Part shown: positions 7,996-15,935 of the stretch, in pieces
How the letters are laid out: every line of letters starts with the position of its first letter
How positions within the stretch are numbered: the first letter of the stretch is position 1
Origin: RHKX01 sp964641695
GTDB taxonomy: Bacteria > Actinomycetota > Thermoleophilia > Solirubrobacterales > 70-9
Assembly: GCA_964641695.1 (NCBI GenBank)
Contig: CAZXKG010000012.1
Coordinates: 1 to 42,266 of the forward strand
DNA length: 42,266 bases
Reading direction: 5' to 3'
Program-made: the position numbers and the translations under genes
Notes under the pieces: generated by a model
Seen by the model: the letters and a program-made list of their open reading frames with translations, nothing else
Told to the model about the DNA's origin: nothing
Databases searched by the model: none

Positions 7996-9753
7996 TCACT
8001 CCGTGAACAGGTCGTATCCGTACTCGCCGCGCTTGTAGGCGAGGCGGGCGATCGCGACCATGCGCTCGTCGTCGTTCGACTCCAGCCGCGAGAGGTGGGA
8101 GCGGACGCGGCGGGCGGCGCGGTTGCAGAAGGTGTCGGCGATGTAGCGCTCCTGTCCTGAGGGCTCGACGCCGTCCTTCTCGAAGATCGCCGTCATCCGG
8201 CTGATCACCGCGACCTGGGCGTAGACGTCGGCGATCGCGTCGGCGAGGCGCTCCTGGTCGAGTTGGCGATCGAGCACGTCCTTCTTGTGCTTGCGGATCA
8301 GCGATTCGGCCGCGGCCGAGAGCTCCTTGACCTGCTCGGCGACGCTGTCGGCGTGCTTGTCGAGCTCCGGGTGGGCCATCGTGATCCGTTCCGGTCTGAT
8401 CTCCCGCTTGACCCGGCCGGCGGCGTAGTCGGCGAGCAGGCCGATGGAGCGAATCGGGTCGTTGAGGCCGATCTCCCCGAGGCCCTGCAGCCGCTCCCCG
8501 ACCGGCTTCATCGCCGAGAGCGCGATGAACGCCCGCATCACGTCGTTGGCCCCCTCGAAGATCGGGAAGATCCGGATGTCGCGCATGATCTTCTCGTAGG
8601 GCCTGTCCTTCATGTAGCCCTCGCCGCCCGCGAGTTGAAGCGAGCGGTTGGCGGCGTACCAGAGGAACTCGGTTCCGGCGACCTTGCAGATCGCCGACTC
8701 CAGGGAGTAGTCCTCGACTCCCGCGTCGACCAGCCCGCAGGTGAGGTAGGCGGCGGACTCCAGCCCGAACAGGTTGGAGACCATCCAGCCGATCTTCTCC
8801 TGGACCAGCTCGAAGTCCGCGAGGCGGCGGTCGAACTGGCGTCGCCCGGTCGTGTGCTCGATCGAGAGGTCGAGCAGCCGCTTGGCGGCGCCGACCGAGC
8901 CCGTGCCGAGCCCGATCCGGCCGTTGTTGAGGATCGCCATCGCGATCCGGAATCCGTCGCCGGGCTCGCCGAGCACGTTCTCGGCGGGCACTCGGACATC
9001 CTTGAAGTAGAGGCGGCGCAGGTCGTTGCCGCGCAGGCCCATCGTGTCGAAGCGCTCGCCGACCTCGAAGCCCTCCATCCCCTTCTCGAGGATCAGCGCG
9101 ATGTGCCGGTCCCTGCCGTCGACCTCGGCGCGGGCGAACGCGGTGAAGACATCGCCCTTGGAGCCGTTGCCGATGTAGCGCTTCTCCCCGTTCAGCACCC
9201 ACGATCCGTCCGGCTGCTGCACTGCCCGCGAGCGGAGCGCGTAGGCGTCGGAGCCCGCCTCGGGCTCGGTCAGCGCGAAGCCGGCGAGCTTCCGCCCGGC
9301 GGCGAGGTCCGGTAGCCACCGCTCCTTCTGCTCGTCGCTGCCGAACAGCGCGATCCCCTTGTAGCCGATCGACTGGTGGACGCCGAGAACGATCGAGAGC
9401 GTCGCGTCGATCTGGGCGAAGGTCTCGAACACGCGGGCGTAGCCGGTCTGCGAGAGCCCCTGGCCGCCGTACTTCTCGTCGACGTAGAGCCCGCAGAGCC
9501 CCGCCTCCCCGAGCTCGGCGATCACCTCGTCCCCGATCCAGCGCTCCTCCTCGACCTCGCGGTGGTCGATCGAGGCGCCGATCTCACGGGCGCGGGCGCA
9601 GAGGGCGTTGACCTTCTCCCGCTCGCCCGGATCGGGCTCGGGCCACGGGAAGACCATCTCCTCCCGGATCTCGCCCAGCAGCAGCGACTTGGCGAACGAG
9701 GACGCGCCCTTCCCGGCTCTGGACTCGGGCTCGGCGGCGGTGCTCTGTTCCAC
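7996..9753 (-). CDS. Acyl-CoA dehydrogenase with C-terminal extension
   Basis: A 585-residue FAD-dependent acyl-CoA dehydrogenase for the first beta-oxidation step. FALTEPEAGSDAYALRSRA is the FAD/substrate signature near residue 150, and the catalytic base is Glu400 in FPIFEGANDVM. It is about 200 residues longer than short-chain enzymes; the extra C-terminal helical part (RKHKKDVLDRQLDQERL onwards) recalls the very-long-chain/ACAD9 class. The GTG start at 9753 is chosen because AGGGAGG lies 7 nt upstream; the open frame continues upstream through unrelated repeats. It is convergent with the FKBP gene and lies about 250 bp downstream of lhgO on the same strand. Confidence 0.93.
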   Translation of the reverse strand: MEQSTAAEPESRAGKGASSFAKSLLLGEIREEMVFPWPEPDPGEREKVNALCARAREIGASIDHREVEEERWIGDEVIAELGEAGLCGLYVDEKYGGQGLSQTGYARVFETFAQIDATLSIVLGVHQSIGYKGIALFGSDEQKERWLPDLAAGRKLAGFALTEPEAGSDAYALRSRAVQQPDGSWVLNGEKRYIGNGSKGDVFTAFARAEVDGRDRHIALILEKGMEGFEVGERFDTMGLRGNDLRRLYFKDVRVPAENVLGEPGDGFRIAMAILNNGRIGLGTGSVGAAKRLLDLSIEHTTGRRQFDRRLADFELVQEKIGWMVSNLFGLESAAYLTCGLVDAGVEDYSLESAICKVAGTEFLWYAANRSLQLAGGEGYMKDRPYEKIMRDIRIFPIFEGANDVMRAFIALSAMKPVGERLQGLGEIGLNDPIRSIGLLADYAAGRVKREIRPERITMAHPELDKHADSVAEQVKELSAAAESLIRKHKKDVLDRQLDQERLADAIADVYAQVAVISRMTAIFEKDGVEPSGQERYIADTFCNRAARRVRSHLSRLESNDDERMVAIARLAYKRGEYGYDLFTE

Positions 9754-10004
9754 GAGGGGCCTCCCTCTGGTTGCTGACGGCTTCGACCGAGGGTAACGAG
9801 CCTGGCCCGACGCCCGAGCGGGCCGAGGTGCCCTGGCGCGGCGCGGACGTGGCGATTCCTGCCGACGACCCGACGCCCGAGCGGGCCGAGGTGCCCTCGG
9901 CGCGAGTGGAGGTGGGAAGCCGGCGTCTGTGGGGACGAGCGTCGCGTTACTTGCGGAAAGCGGGAACAACGCGACACTCGACGACGGCTGCGACCGCTTT
10001 CGCC
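9754..10004. repeat. Intergenic region with a 29-bp direct repeat
   Basis: This 251-bp gap has two identical 29-bp copies at 9806-9834 and 9869-9897 (period 63 bp). Each contains GCCCGAGCGGGC, a small hairpin, followed by CGAGGTGCCCT. Further right, GTCGCGTT and AACGCGAC (about 9940-9990) can form a stem after the lhgO stop. No gene is seen here. Confidence 0.75.
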
Positions 10005-11228
10005 TCAACCCAGTGCGTCGACCCGATCCGCGATCTCCACCGCCAGGGCCAGGGACGATGTCGCTGCCGGGGACGGCGCGTTGCGGACGTGGATCGCGCG
10101 GTCGGTCTGGGAGATGACGAAGTCGTCGATCAGCGAGCCGTCGCGAGCGATCGCCTGGGCGCGGACGCCGGAGTGGACCGAGCGCTCGACGTCGGAGCGC
10201 CGCAGCTCGGGCACGTAGCGCCTGCACTCCTCTACGAACGACTTGATGCTGAGCGCGTGCCGGACCTCGACCAGGCCGGTCTTCCAGAACTTGCGCATCA
10301 TCCGCGCGGTCCCGGGCCAGGAGACGCTCTCGATCAGATCTCGCGGCACCACCCGGCGCAGCTTGTAGGCGTCGCGGGCGCCGACGAAGAGCGCGGTCGG
10401 GCCGAGCAGCACCTCTCCCTCGGGATTGCGGGTCATGTGCATGCCGAGGAACGGGAGGTCGGGATCGGGGACCGGGTAGATGTTGGCTCGCACGAGGTCG
10501 GAGCGGGCCGGCACGAGGCGCAGGTAGGCGCCGCGGAAGGGGACGATGCGGGGGTCGGGGTCCGCTCCCGCTGCAACGGCGAGACGGTCGGACCAGGGCC
10601 CGGCGCAGAGCACCACCTTGCCCGCCTCCAGCGAGCCCAAGTCGTGTTCGACGCGCATCCCCTCACCGCTCGGGCGGACTCCGACCACGGTCCGGCCCAT
10701 CGCGATCGCCCCGCCGGCCGCTTTCAGATCCTCGGCCAGGGCGCGAGTCACGGTGGGGAAGTCGACGACCCCGGTCGCCGGCGAGTGCAGCGCGTCGATG
10801 CCGGCCGCGTGCGGCTCGATCTCGCGCAGCTCCTCCGGCCCGATCCGCTTCAGGCCGGGCACCTCGTTCGCCTCGCCGCGGCGCTGCAGCTCGTCGAGAC
10901 GGGGGAGCTCGTCCGGGTCCGTCGCGACGATCACCTTGCCGTCCTTGCGGGCGTCGATCCCGTGCTCCTCGCAGTACTCGTAGAGCCGCCGGGCTCCCTC
11001 GACGCAGAGACGGGCCTTGAGCGAACCGGGCTTGTAGTAGATCCCCGCGTGGATCACCCCGCTCGAGTGCCCGCTCTGGTGACTCGCCAGCTCGCGCTCG
11101 CGTTCCAGGACCACCACCGTGGTGTCGGGGTGGCGTCGCTGAAGCTCCCGCGCGGCCGATACCCCGACGATTCCGCCCCCGACTACGCAGACGTCCGCGG
11201 TGCGCGGAGGTGGACTCATGTCGTTCAT
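10005..11228 (-). CDS. lhgO: L-2-hydroxyglutarate oxidase
   Basis: A 407-residue FAD-dependent oxidoreductase of the DAO fold. The N-terminal dinucleotide site is VCVVGGGIVGVSAARELQ, followed by LERERELASHQSGHSSGVIHAGIYY, a motif characteristic of L-2-hydroxyglutarate dehydrogenase/oxidase. It converts L-2-hydroxyglutarate to 2-oxoglutarate, repairing a side product of central metabolism. IHVRNAPSPAATSSLALA near the C-terminus is the usual flavin-binding end. Start MNDMSPPPR (ATG at 11228) is favoured by TAGCGT 8 nt upstream; ATG at 11219 is possible. It is divergent from the PLC-like gene with a very short shared promoter region. Confidence 0.93.
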   Translation of the reverse strand: MNDMSPPPRTADVCVVGGGIVGVSAARELQRRHPDTTVVVLERERELASHQSGHSSGVIHAGIYYKPGSLKARLCVEGARRLYEYCEEHGIDARKDGKVIVATDPDELPRLDELQRRGEANEVPGLKRIGPEELREIEPHAAGIDALHSPATGVVDFPTVTRALAEDLKAAGGAIAMGRTVVGVRPSGEGMRVEHDLGSLEAGKVVLCAGPWSDRLAVAAGADPDPRIVPFRGAYLRLVPARSDLVRANIYPVPDPDLPFLGMHMTRNPEGEVLLGPTALFVGARDAYKLRRVVPRDLIESVSWPGTARMMRKFWKTGLVEVRHALSIKSFVEECRRYVPELRRSDVERSVHSGVRAQAIARDGSLIDDFVISQTDRAIHVRNAPSPAATSSLALAVEIADRVDALG

Positions 11229-11236
11229 CCGGCCGT

Positions 11237-11242
11237 ACGCTA
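11237..11242 (-). promoter_or_regulatory. Possible -10 of leaderless lhgO transcript
   Basis: On the minus strand TAGCGT lies 8 nt before the ATG at 11228, matching the leaderless spacing seen at other genes here. Confidence 0.4.
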
Positions 11243-11278
11243 AAGCAGGAAGCCGATAGCGCTGATTCAATCCGCGCG

Positions 11279-13486
11279 GTGGAAGGGAGTCCAACATCAC
11301 AGGGCCGGGGAACCGGGCGGCGGCGGGCGTCGATCCTGCTCGCCGCGATCGGCGCCCTTCTCGCGCTCGTCGGCGGCTTCCTCCTCTACGCCGGTGAGGT
11401 GGTCTTCGAGCCCGACGAGCTCGCCCAGCGCGCCGAGGACGCGATGGGGGACGAGCGGGTCCGCCTCGCGATCGCTCAGCCGATCGTCGACGGGATCATC
11501 GACAGCGGCGACGGCTCGCTCGTCAACGCCCGGCCGCTGATCGAGTCGCTGACGGTCTCGATCCTGAACACGGCTCCTGCCAAGGCCGCGGTCGCCGACG
11601 CCGTCAAGAGCGTCGACGCCGTGCTCGCCGGGCGCAACACCAGCACCGTCCTGCTCGATCTCGGCCAGGCCGCGGGGATCGCGGCGCAGGCGTTGGACGT
11701 CCTCGCTCCGAGATTGGGGAACAAGGTTCCGAGGGAGATCGAGGACGTCAAGGCGGCGATCCTCGACAGCGAGATCACCGTCACTCCCATCAGCTTCGCC
11801 CGCAGTATCTCCGTCCTGGGGACCATCCTGCCTTTCCTCGCGCTGCTCGCTTTCGCGGGGTCCGTGGCCGTCGCTCCCGACCGCCGTCACGCGGTCCAGC
11901 GATGCGCTTGGATGCTCGCCGGCGCCGCCGTCGGCGCGTTCGCACTGCTGCTGATCGCGGAGGCGGTACTGCTCGGGCTGATCGACGACCCAATCGTCGG
12001 AGATGCCGTCACGGCCCTCTGGGAGGCCGTCTTCGGCACCCTGGTCAACTGGACGCTCGGTGTAGCCCTGATCGCGCTGATCCTCGCCGCGGCGGTCCGG
12101 TTCGGGGCGTCCGAGGTCGATCCGCTCGCGCCGCTCGCCCGCATCGAGCAGCTCGTGCGTTCGCATCCGGAGCGGGCCTGGCTGAGGGTCGCCCGTGGCC
12201 TCGGCATCCTCTCGGTCGGGCTGTTCGTCGTCCTCGAGCCCAGCCTCGCGCTGCGGCTACTCGCCGTCGTCGTCGGTTCGTGGCTGATCTACGTCGCCGT
12301 GGTCGAGCTGCTCGCCGTGCTTGCACCGGTGGTGGAGCGCCCGGAGGATGGGGCGACGGAGGGGGGAGGCGGGCGCCGGAGGATCTCCGCGCCGAGGGTG
12401 GCTGCCTTCGTCGGCCTGGTCGGAGTCGTCGTCGTCGTCGTGATCGTCCTCGCCGGGGGCGACTCCTCGAAGCGCCCAGGTGGCCCGCCCGAGGCCTGCA
12501 ACGGCTACGTGGAGCTCTGCGGGAAGACGATCGAGGAGGTGACGATCCCGGCCACCCACAACTCGATGTCCGCCGCGGCCGAGCCGGGATGGTTCGCCCC
12601 CAACCAGCGCTACGGGATCGAGCGCCAGCTGGACGACGGCATCAGGGGCCTGCTCATCGACACCCACTACGGCTTCCCGCGCGACCCGGGAAGTCGCGAG
12701 TTCGGGTCGGTGATCACCGACTTCAAGAAGGAGAACAAGACACGCGCGATGGTCGAGGAGGAGATCGGTCCGGAGGCGTGGGATCAGGTCCAGGACCTCG
12801 TCGGGCGGCTCGCCTTCGGAGACAAGGCTCCGAGCGGTCAGTCCGAGGCGTTCCTCTGCCACGTCCTTTGCGAGCTGGGAGGGACGCGGTTCGACGTCGC
12901 CCTGCAGAACTTCTACGACTGGATGGAGGGCCATCCGGACGAGTTCGTCGTCGTCTTCATCGAGGACGTGGTCAGCCCCGAGGAGACCGCGGCCGCGATC
13001 GAGAAGTCCGGGCTCCTGCGCTGGGCCTACACGCCCGATCCAGCCGAGGCAGGTCCGACGCTCGGCGAGCTGATCGAGCAGGACAAGCGGCTTGTGATCC
13101 TCGCCGAGAACGACGCCGGTGGTGGCAAGTACTGGTGGTACACGGCGGGCTTCGAGCACCTGGTGCAGGAGACGCCTTACACGTTCCACAACGTGAAGGA
13201 GATCGAAGAGCGGTCGAGCTGCCGCCTCAACCGCGGCAACGCGGACAACCCGCTGTTCCAGATCAACCACTGGATCGAGACGATCCCGCGCAGCCCTTCG
13301 ACCGCGGCCAAGATCAACACTCCGAAGGTGCTCGGCAAGCGTGCCCGCATGTGTGAGCGGGTCAGGGAGATGCAGCCGAACCTGATCGCCGTCGACTACT
13401 ACAACGAGGGCGACGTCTTCGCCGTCGCCAACGAGTTCAACGGGCTCGAGCCCGACGCGGAGATGTCGGTGCGCAAGACTGGTTGA
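11279..13486 (+). CDS. Multi-pass membrane protein with C-terminal PI-PLC-like domain
   Basis: A roughly 735-residue protein in two halves. The N-terminal half has a first transmembrane helix (ASILLAAIGALLALVGGFLLY), an extracytoplasmic region of about 150 residues, then several helices up to about residue 300 and one more before residue 420. The C-terminal half resembles the phosphatidylinositol-specific phospholipase C X domain: VTIPATHNSMS carries the first catalytic-type histidine, IRGLLIDTHYG the metal/second-histidine region, and LIAVDYYNEGD the barrel end. It may act on lipid or polyol phosphodiesters outside the membrane; activity is unproved. GTG 11279 is a guess at the start. It ends 4 bp before the DNA ligase gene, suggesting one transcript. 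Confidence 0.8.
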   Translation: MEGSPTSQGRGTGRRRASILLAAIGALLALVGGFLLYAGEVVFEPDELAQRAEDAMGDERVRLAIAQPIVDGIIDSGDGSLVNARPLIESLTVSILNTAPAKAAVADAVKSVDAVLAGRNTSTVLLDLGQAAGIAAQALDVLAPRLGNKVPREIEDVKAAILDSEITVTPISFARSISVLGTILPFLALLAFAGSVAVAPDRRHAVQRCAWMLAGAAVGAFALLLIAEAVLLGLIDDPIVGDAVTALWEAVFGTLVNWTLGVALIALILAAAVRFGASEVDPLAPLARIEQLVRSHPERAWLRVARGLGILSVGLFVVLEPSLALRLLAVVVGSWLIYVAVVELLAVLAPVVERPEDGATEGGGGRRRISAPRVAAFVGLVGVVVVVVIVLAGGDSSKRPGGPPEACNGYVELCGKTIEEVTIPATHNSMSAAAEPGWFAPNQRYGIERQLDDGIRGLLIDTHYGFPRDPGSREFGSVITDFKKENKTRAMVEEEIGPEAWDQVQDLVGRLAFGDKAPSGQSEAFLCHVLCELGGTRFDVALQNFYDWMEGHPDEFVVVFIEDVVSPEETAAAIEKSGLLRWAYTPDPAEAGPTLGELIEQDKRLVILAENDAGGGKYWWYTAGFEHLVQETPYTFHNVKEIEERSSCRLNRGNADNPLFQINHWIETIPRSPSTAAKINTPKVLGKRARMCERVREMQPNLIAVDYYNEGDVFAVANEFNGLEPDAEMSVRKTG

Positions 13487-13490
13487 GGCC

Positions 13491-14486
13491 ATGGCGCTAC
13501 CGCTCCAGTTCCCGCTCGTCCCGCAGCTCGCGAAGTCACGCAAGGAGCTGCCGGAGGGGGACGGGTGGGCGTACGAGCCGAAGTACGACGGCTTCCGCGC
13601 CCTCGCGTTCGTCGACCGCGAGGGGGAGGACCACGTCTACCTGCAGTCCCGAGGCGGCAAGCCTCTGGTGCGCTACTTCCCAGAGCTCGAGTTCCCCGAG
13701 GGACGCTACGTCCTCGACGGCGAGTTGGTGATCCTCGACGAGGACGGCGACGAGGTATTCGACGCGTTGCAGAGCCGGATCCACCCCGCCGACTCGCGGA
13801 TCGCCCTGCTCTCGGAGGAGATCCCCGCGATCTACCGGACGTTCGACCTGCTCGCGCTCGGCGACGACTCACTGCTCGGGAGGCCGTTCAGCGAGCGCCG
13901 CGCGGTTCTGGTCGAGCTGATCTCCGGCTTCGAGGGAGCCGAGCAGGCCGGGCCGGGCGGCTGGCAGGTCGGCTCGATCGAGCTGACGCCGCTGACCCTG
14001 AAGTCCGAGGCGACCGCGACATGGCTGGAGCACGGCGAGGGCGTGATCGCGAAGGAGCTCGGCGCTCCCTACGAACCCGGCAAGCGCCAGGGGATGGCGA
14101 AGATCAAGCGCCTGCGCACGATCGATGCGATCGTCGCCGGCTGGCGTCCCGGCAAGGAGCCCGACACGGTCGGCTCGCTGATGCTCGGCCTCTACGACGA
14201 GCAGGGGGAGCTGCACGTGGTCGGCCACACCTCTGGTCTGAAGGCCGCGGAGAAGCGCGAGCTGGTCGGCAAGCTCGCGCCCTACGCGACGGGCGAGCGT
14301 GGCTCCGCCGACCCCAGCCGCTGGGACAGCAAGCGCGAGCTGGAGTGGGTCTCGCTACGCCCCGAGCTGGTGATCGAGGTCAGCTTCGACCACGTCAGCG
14401 CGGGAAGGATCCGCCACGGCGCCAAGATCCTCCGCTGGCGCGAGGACAAGCCTCCGCGGGAGTGCCGGTTGGACCAGTTAGGCTGA
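13491..14486 (+). CDS. ligC: ATP-dependent DNA ligase, LigC type
   Basis: A 331-residue ATP-dependent DNA ligase. Motif I EPKYDGFRAL has the AMP-accepting Lys31; motif III is LDGELVIL, motif IV EGVIAKE, and motif V MAKIKRLRTIDAIVAG. The OB-fold C-terminus includes WVSLRPELVIEVSFDHV. It is a compact ligase without the LigD polymerase or nuclease parts, matching actinobacterial LigC, which seals nicks in short-patch or end-joining repair. A separate LigD-type polymerase is encoded about 3.2 kb downstream on the other strand. It sits 4 bp after the PLC-like gene. Confidence 0.93.
   Translation: MALPLQFPLVPQLAKSRKELPEGDGWAYEPKYDGFRALAFVDREGEDHVYLQSRGGKPLVRYFPELEFPEGRYVLDGELVILDEDGDEVFDALQSRIHPADSRIALLSEEIPAIYRTFDLLALGDDSLLGRPFSERRAVLVELISGFEGAEQAGPGGWQVGSIELTPLTLKSEATATWLEHGEGVIAKELGAPYEPGKRQGMAKIKRLRTIDAIVAGWRPGKEPDTVGSLMLGLYDEQGELHVVGHTSGLKAAEKRELVGKLAPYATGERGSADPSRWDSKRELEWVSLRPELVIEVSFDHVSAGRIRHGAKILRWREDKPPRECRLDQLG
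14479..14484 (+). promoter_or_regulatory. Possible -10 of leaderless P450 transcript
   Basis: TAGGCT overlaps the end of the ligase gene and lies 6 nt before the GTG at 14491. Confidence 0.35.
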
Positions 14487-14490
14487 GTCC

Positions 14491-15822
14491 GTGCTGATCC
14501 GGGGGTCCAAGAAGAGAGGGCATGTGCCGTTGCCGCCGGGGCCCGGTGGGCCGGCGGCGCTGACCTCGCTGAAGCTCGTGCAGCGGCCGCTGGAGTCGAT
14601 GATCGGGTGGCGCAAGCGTTACGGGAACGTCTTCACCGCGCGCCTGCTCGTCTTCGGGACAGGCGTCTACGTCTCCGACCTCGACGAGATCAAGGCGATG
14701 TTCACGGGGGATCAGTCGACCTTGCTGGCCGGGGAGGCGAACTCGCCGCTCTCGCCCGTGCTCGGTCGTAAGTCGGTGCTGATCCTCGACGGTCCCGAGC
14801 ATCTGAGGCAGCGCCGGCTCCTGCTGCCGCCGTTCCAGGGATCCGCTGTCGAGGGGTTCCGCGAGGTGGTTCGCGAGGTCGCCGAGGCCGAGGTCGGCCG
14901 CTGGAGGGTGGGGGAGACGTTCAAGTTCCGCGATCGGATGCGCGAGCTGACCTTCGAGGTGATCGTGCGCGCGGTCTTCGGCGTGTCCGAGCGTGAGCGG
15001 ATCGAACGCCTGCGGACGGCGCTGGCGACGGTGATCGACTCACAGCTCGTGATGCTCGTCCCCGACGCCCTGCGCCGCGACTTCGGTGGTCGTGGTCCCT
15101 GGGCCGCGTTCCAGCGGCGCAAGCGGGTTGCCGACAAGCTCCTCTACGAGGAGATCGACCGGCGCCGAGCGGCCGACGACCTCGAGGAGCGGACGGACGT
15201 GCTGTCGCTGCTGCTCCGCGCCCGGGACGGGGACGGCCGGCCGATGAGCGACGTCGAGCTTCGCGATGAGCTGATGACGATGCTGCTTGCCGGGCACGAG
15301 ACGACGGCGACCGCGTTGGCCTTCGCCTTCGACTACCTGCCGCGAGAGCAGCGCGTGATCGAGCGCCTGCGCGACGAGCGCGGCAACGACGACGACACCT
15401 ACCTGCAGGCGGTCGTCAGCGAGACGATGCGGATCCGCCCCGTGATCGACGCCGCCGAGCGCACCCTGACCGAGCCCCGCGAGGTCTGCGGCTGGACTCT
15501 CCCGGCCGGGATCCGCCTCTACCCGGCGATCCTCGCCGTCCATCATCGTGAGGATCTCTACCCGGAGCCCGAGCGCTTCCGTCCCGAGCGCTTCCTCGAC
15601 GAGGGCGCTCAGTCCTACGCCTGGCTTCCCTTCGGCGGCGGCATCCGCCGCTGCATCGGCGCCGCCCTCGCTCAGACCGAGATGGCAGAGGTGATCCGAA
15701 CCGTGGTCTCCCGGGCCGACCTCGAGCCCGTCCGCCCCGACCTCGATCCCCTGGTCATGCGCGGCATAACCCTCGTCCCCCGCCACGGCACCGAGGTTCG
15801 GGTGACGAGGCTGCTGAGCTAA
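14491..15822 (+). CDS. Cytochrome P450
   Basis: A 443-residue soluble cytochrome P450. The I-helix oxygen-activation motif AGHETTAT is at residues 267-274, the K-helix ExxR is ETMR (VVSETMRIRPV), PERFRPERF is the meander, and FGGGIRRCIGAALA places the heme-thiolate Cys388. The N-terminus has the proline-rich PLPPGPGGP hinge without a membrane anchor. The overall pattern (ERFLDEG, WLPFGGGIRRCIG) resembles CYP110/CYP120-like and other CYP4-like bacterial enzymes. No ferredoxin partner is adjacent, and the substrate is unknown. The GTG start fits the TAGGCT element 6 nt upstream. Confidence 0.94.
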   Translation: MLIRGSKKRGHVPLPPGPGGPAALTSLKLVQRPLESMIGWRKRYGNVFTARLLVFGTGVYVSDLDEIKAMFTGDQSTLLAGEANSPLSPVLGRKSVLILDGPEHLRQRRLLLPPFQGSAVEGFREVVREVAEAEVGRWRVGETFKFRDRMRELTFEVIVRAVFGVSERERIERLRTALATVIDSQLVMLVPDALRRDFGGRGPWAAFQRRKRVADKLLYEEIDRRRAADDLEERTDVLSLLLRARDGDGRPMSDVELRDELMTMLLAGHETTATALAFAFDYLPREQRVIERLRDERGNDDDTYLQAVVSETMRIRPVIDAAERTLTEPREVCGWTLPAGIRLYPAILAVHHREDLYPEPERFRPERFLDEGAQSYAWLPFGGGIRRCIGAALAQTEMAEVIRTVVSRADLEPVRPDLDPLVMRGITLVPRHGTEVRVTRLLS

Positions 15823-15823
15823 G

Positions 15824-15915
15824 TGGTCAGAAGCGTCAGTATAGCCTGGTCAGAAGCGTCAGTATAGCCTGGTCAGAAGCGTTATTATAATCTGGTCAGA
15901 AGCGTTATTATGAGC
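15824..15915. repeat. Four 23-bp tandem repeats before a DUF4143 gene
   Basis: Four head-to-tail 23-bp units at 15824-15846, 15847-15869, 15870-15892 and 15893-15915. All begin TGGTCAGAAGCGT. The first two are identical and continue CAGTATAGCC; the last two diverge to TATTATAATC and TATTATGAGC. They are far richer in A and T than the neighbourhood. Unit 3 holds a consensus -10 box (TATAAT, 15886-15891). The array is a plausible promoter/operator for the ATPase gene that follows. Confidence 0.92.
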
Positions 15916-15935
15916 CATAGGGGGCTTACCAGCGC

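Noticed and set aside
9754..10227. An N-terminal extension of the acyl-CoA dehydrogenase of about 150 residues
   Set aside because: It would translate an intergenic direct repeat and overlap lhgO; a GTG with a strong ribosome binding site gives the normal family start.
15910..15912. ATG inside the fourth tandem repeat as the start of the DUF4143 gene
   Set aside because: It is out of frame with the ATPase by 26 bases; GTG 15936 is in frame.
15824..15915. A CRISPR array
   Set aside because: The units are directly abutting with no spacers, and there are no cas genes in the window.
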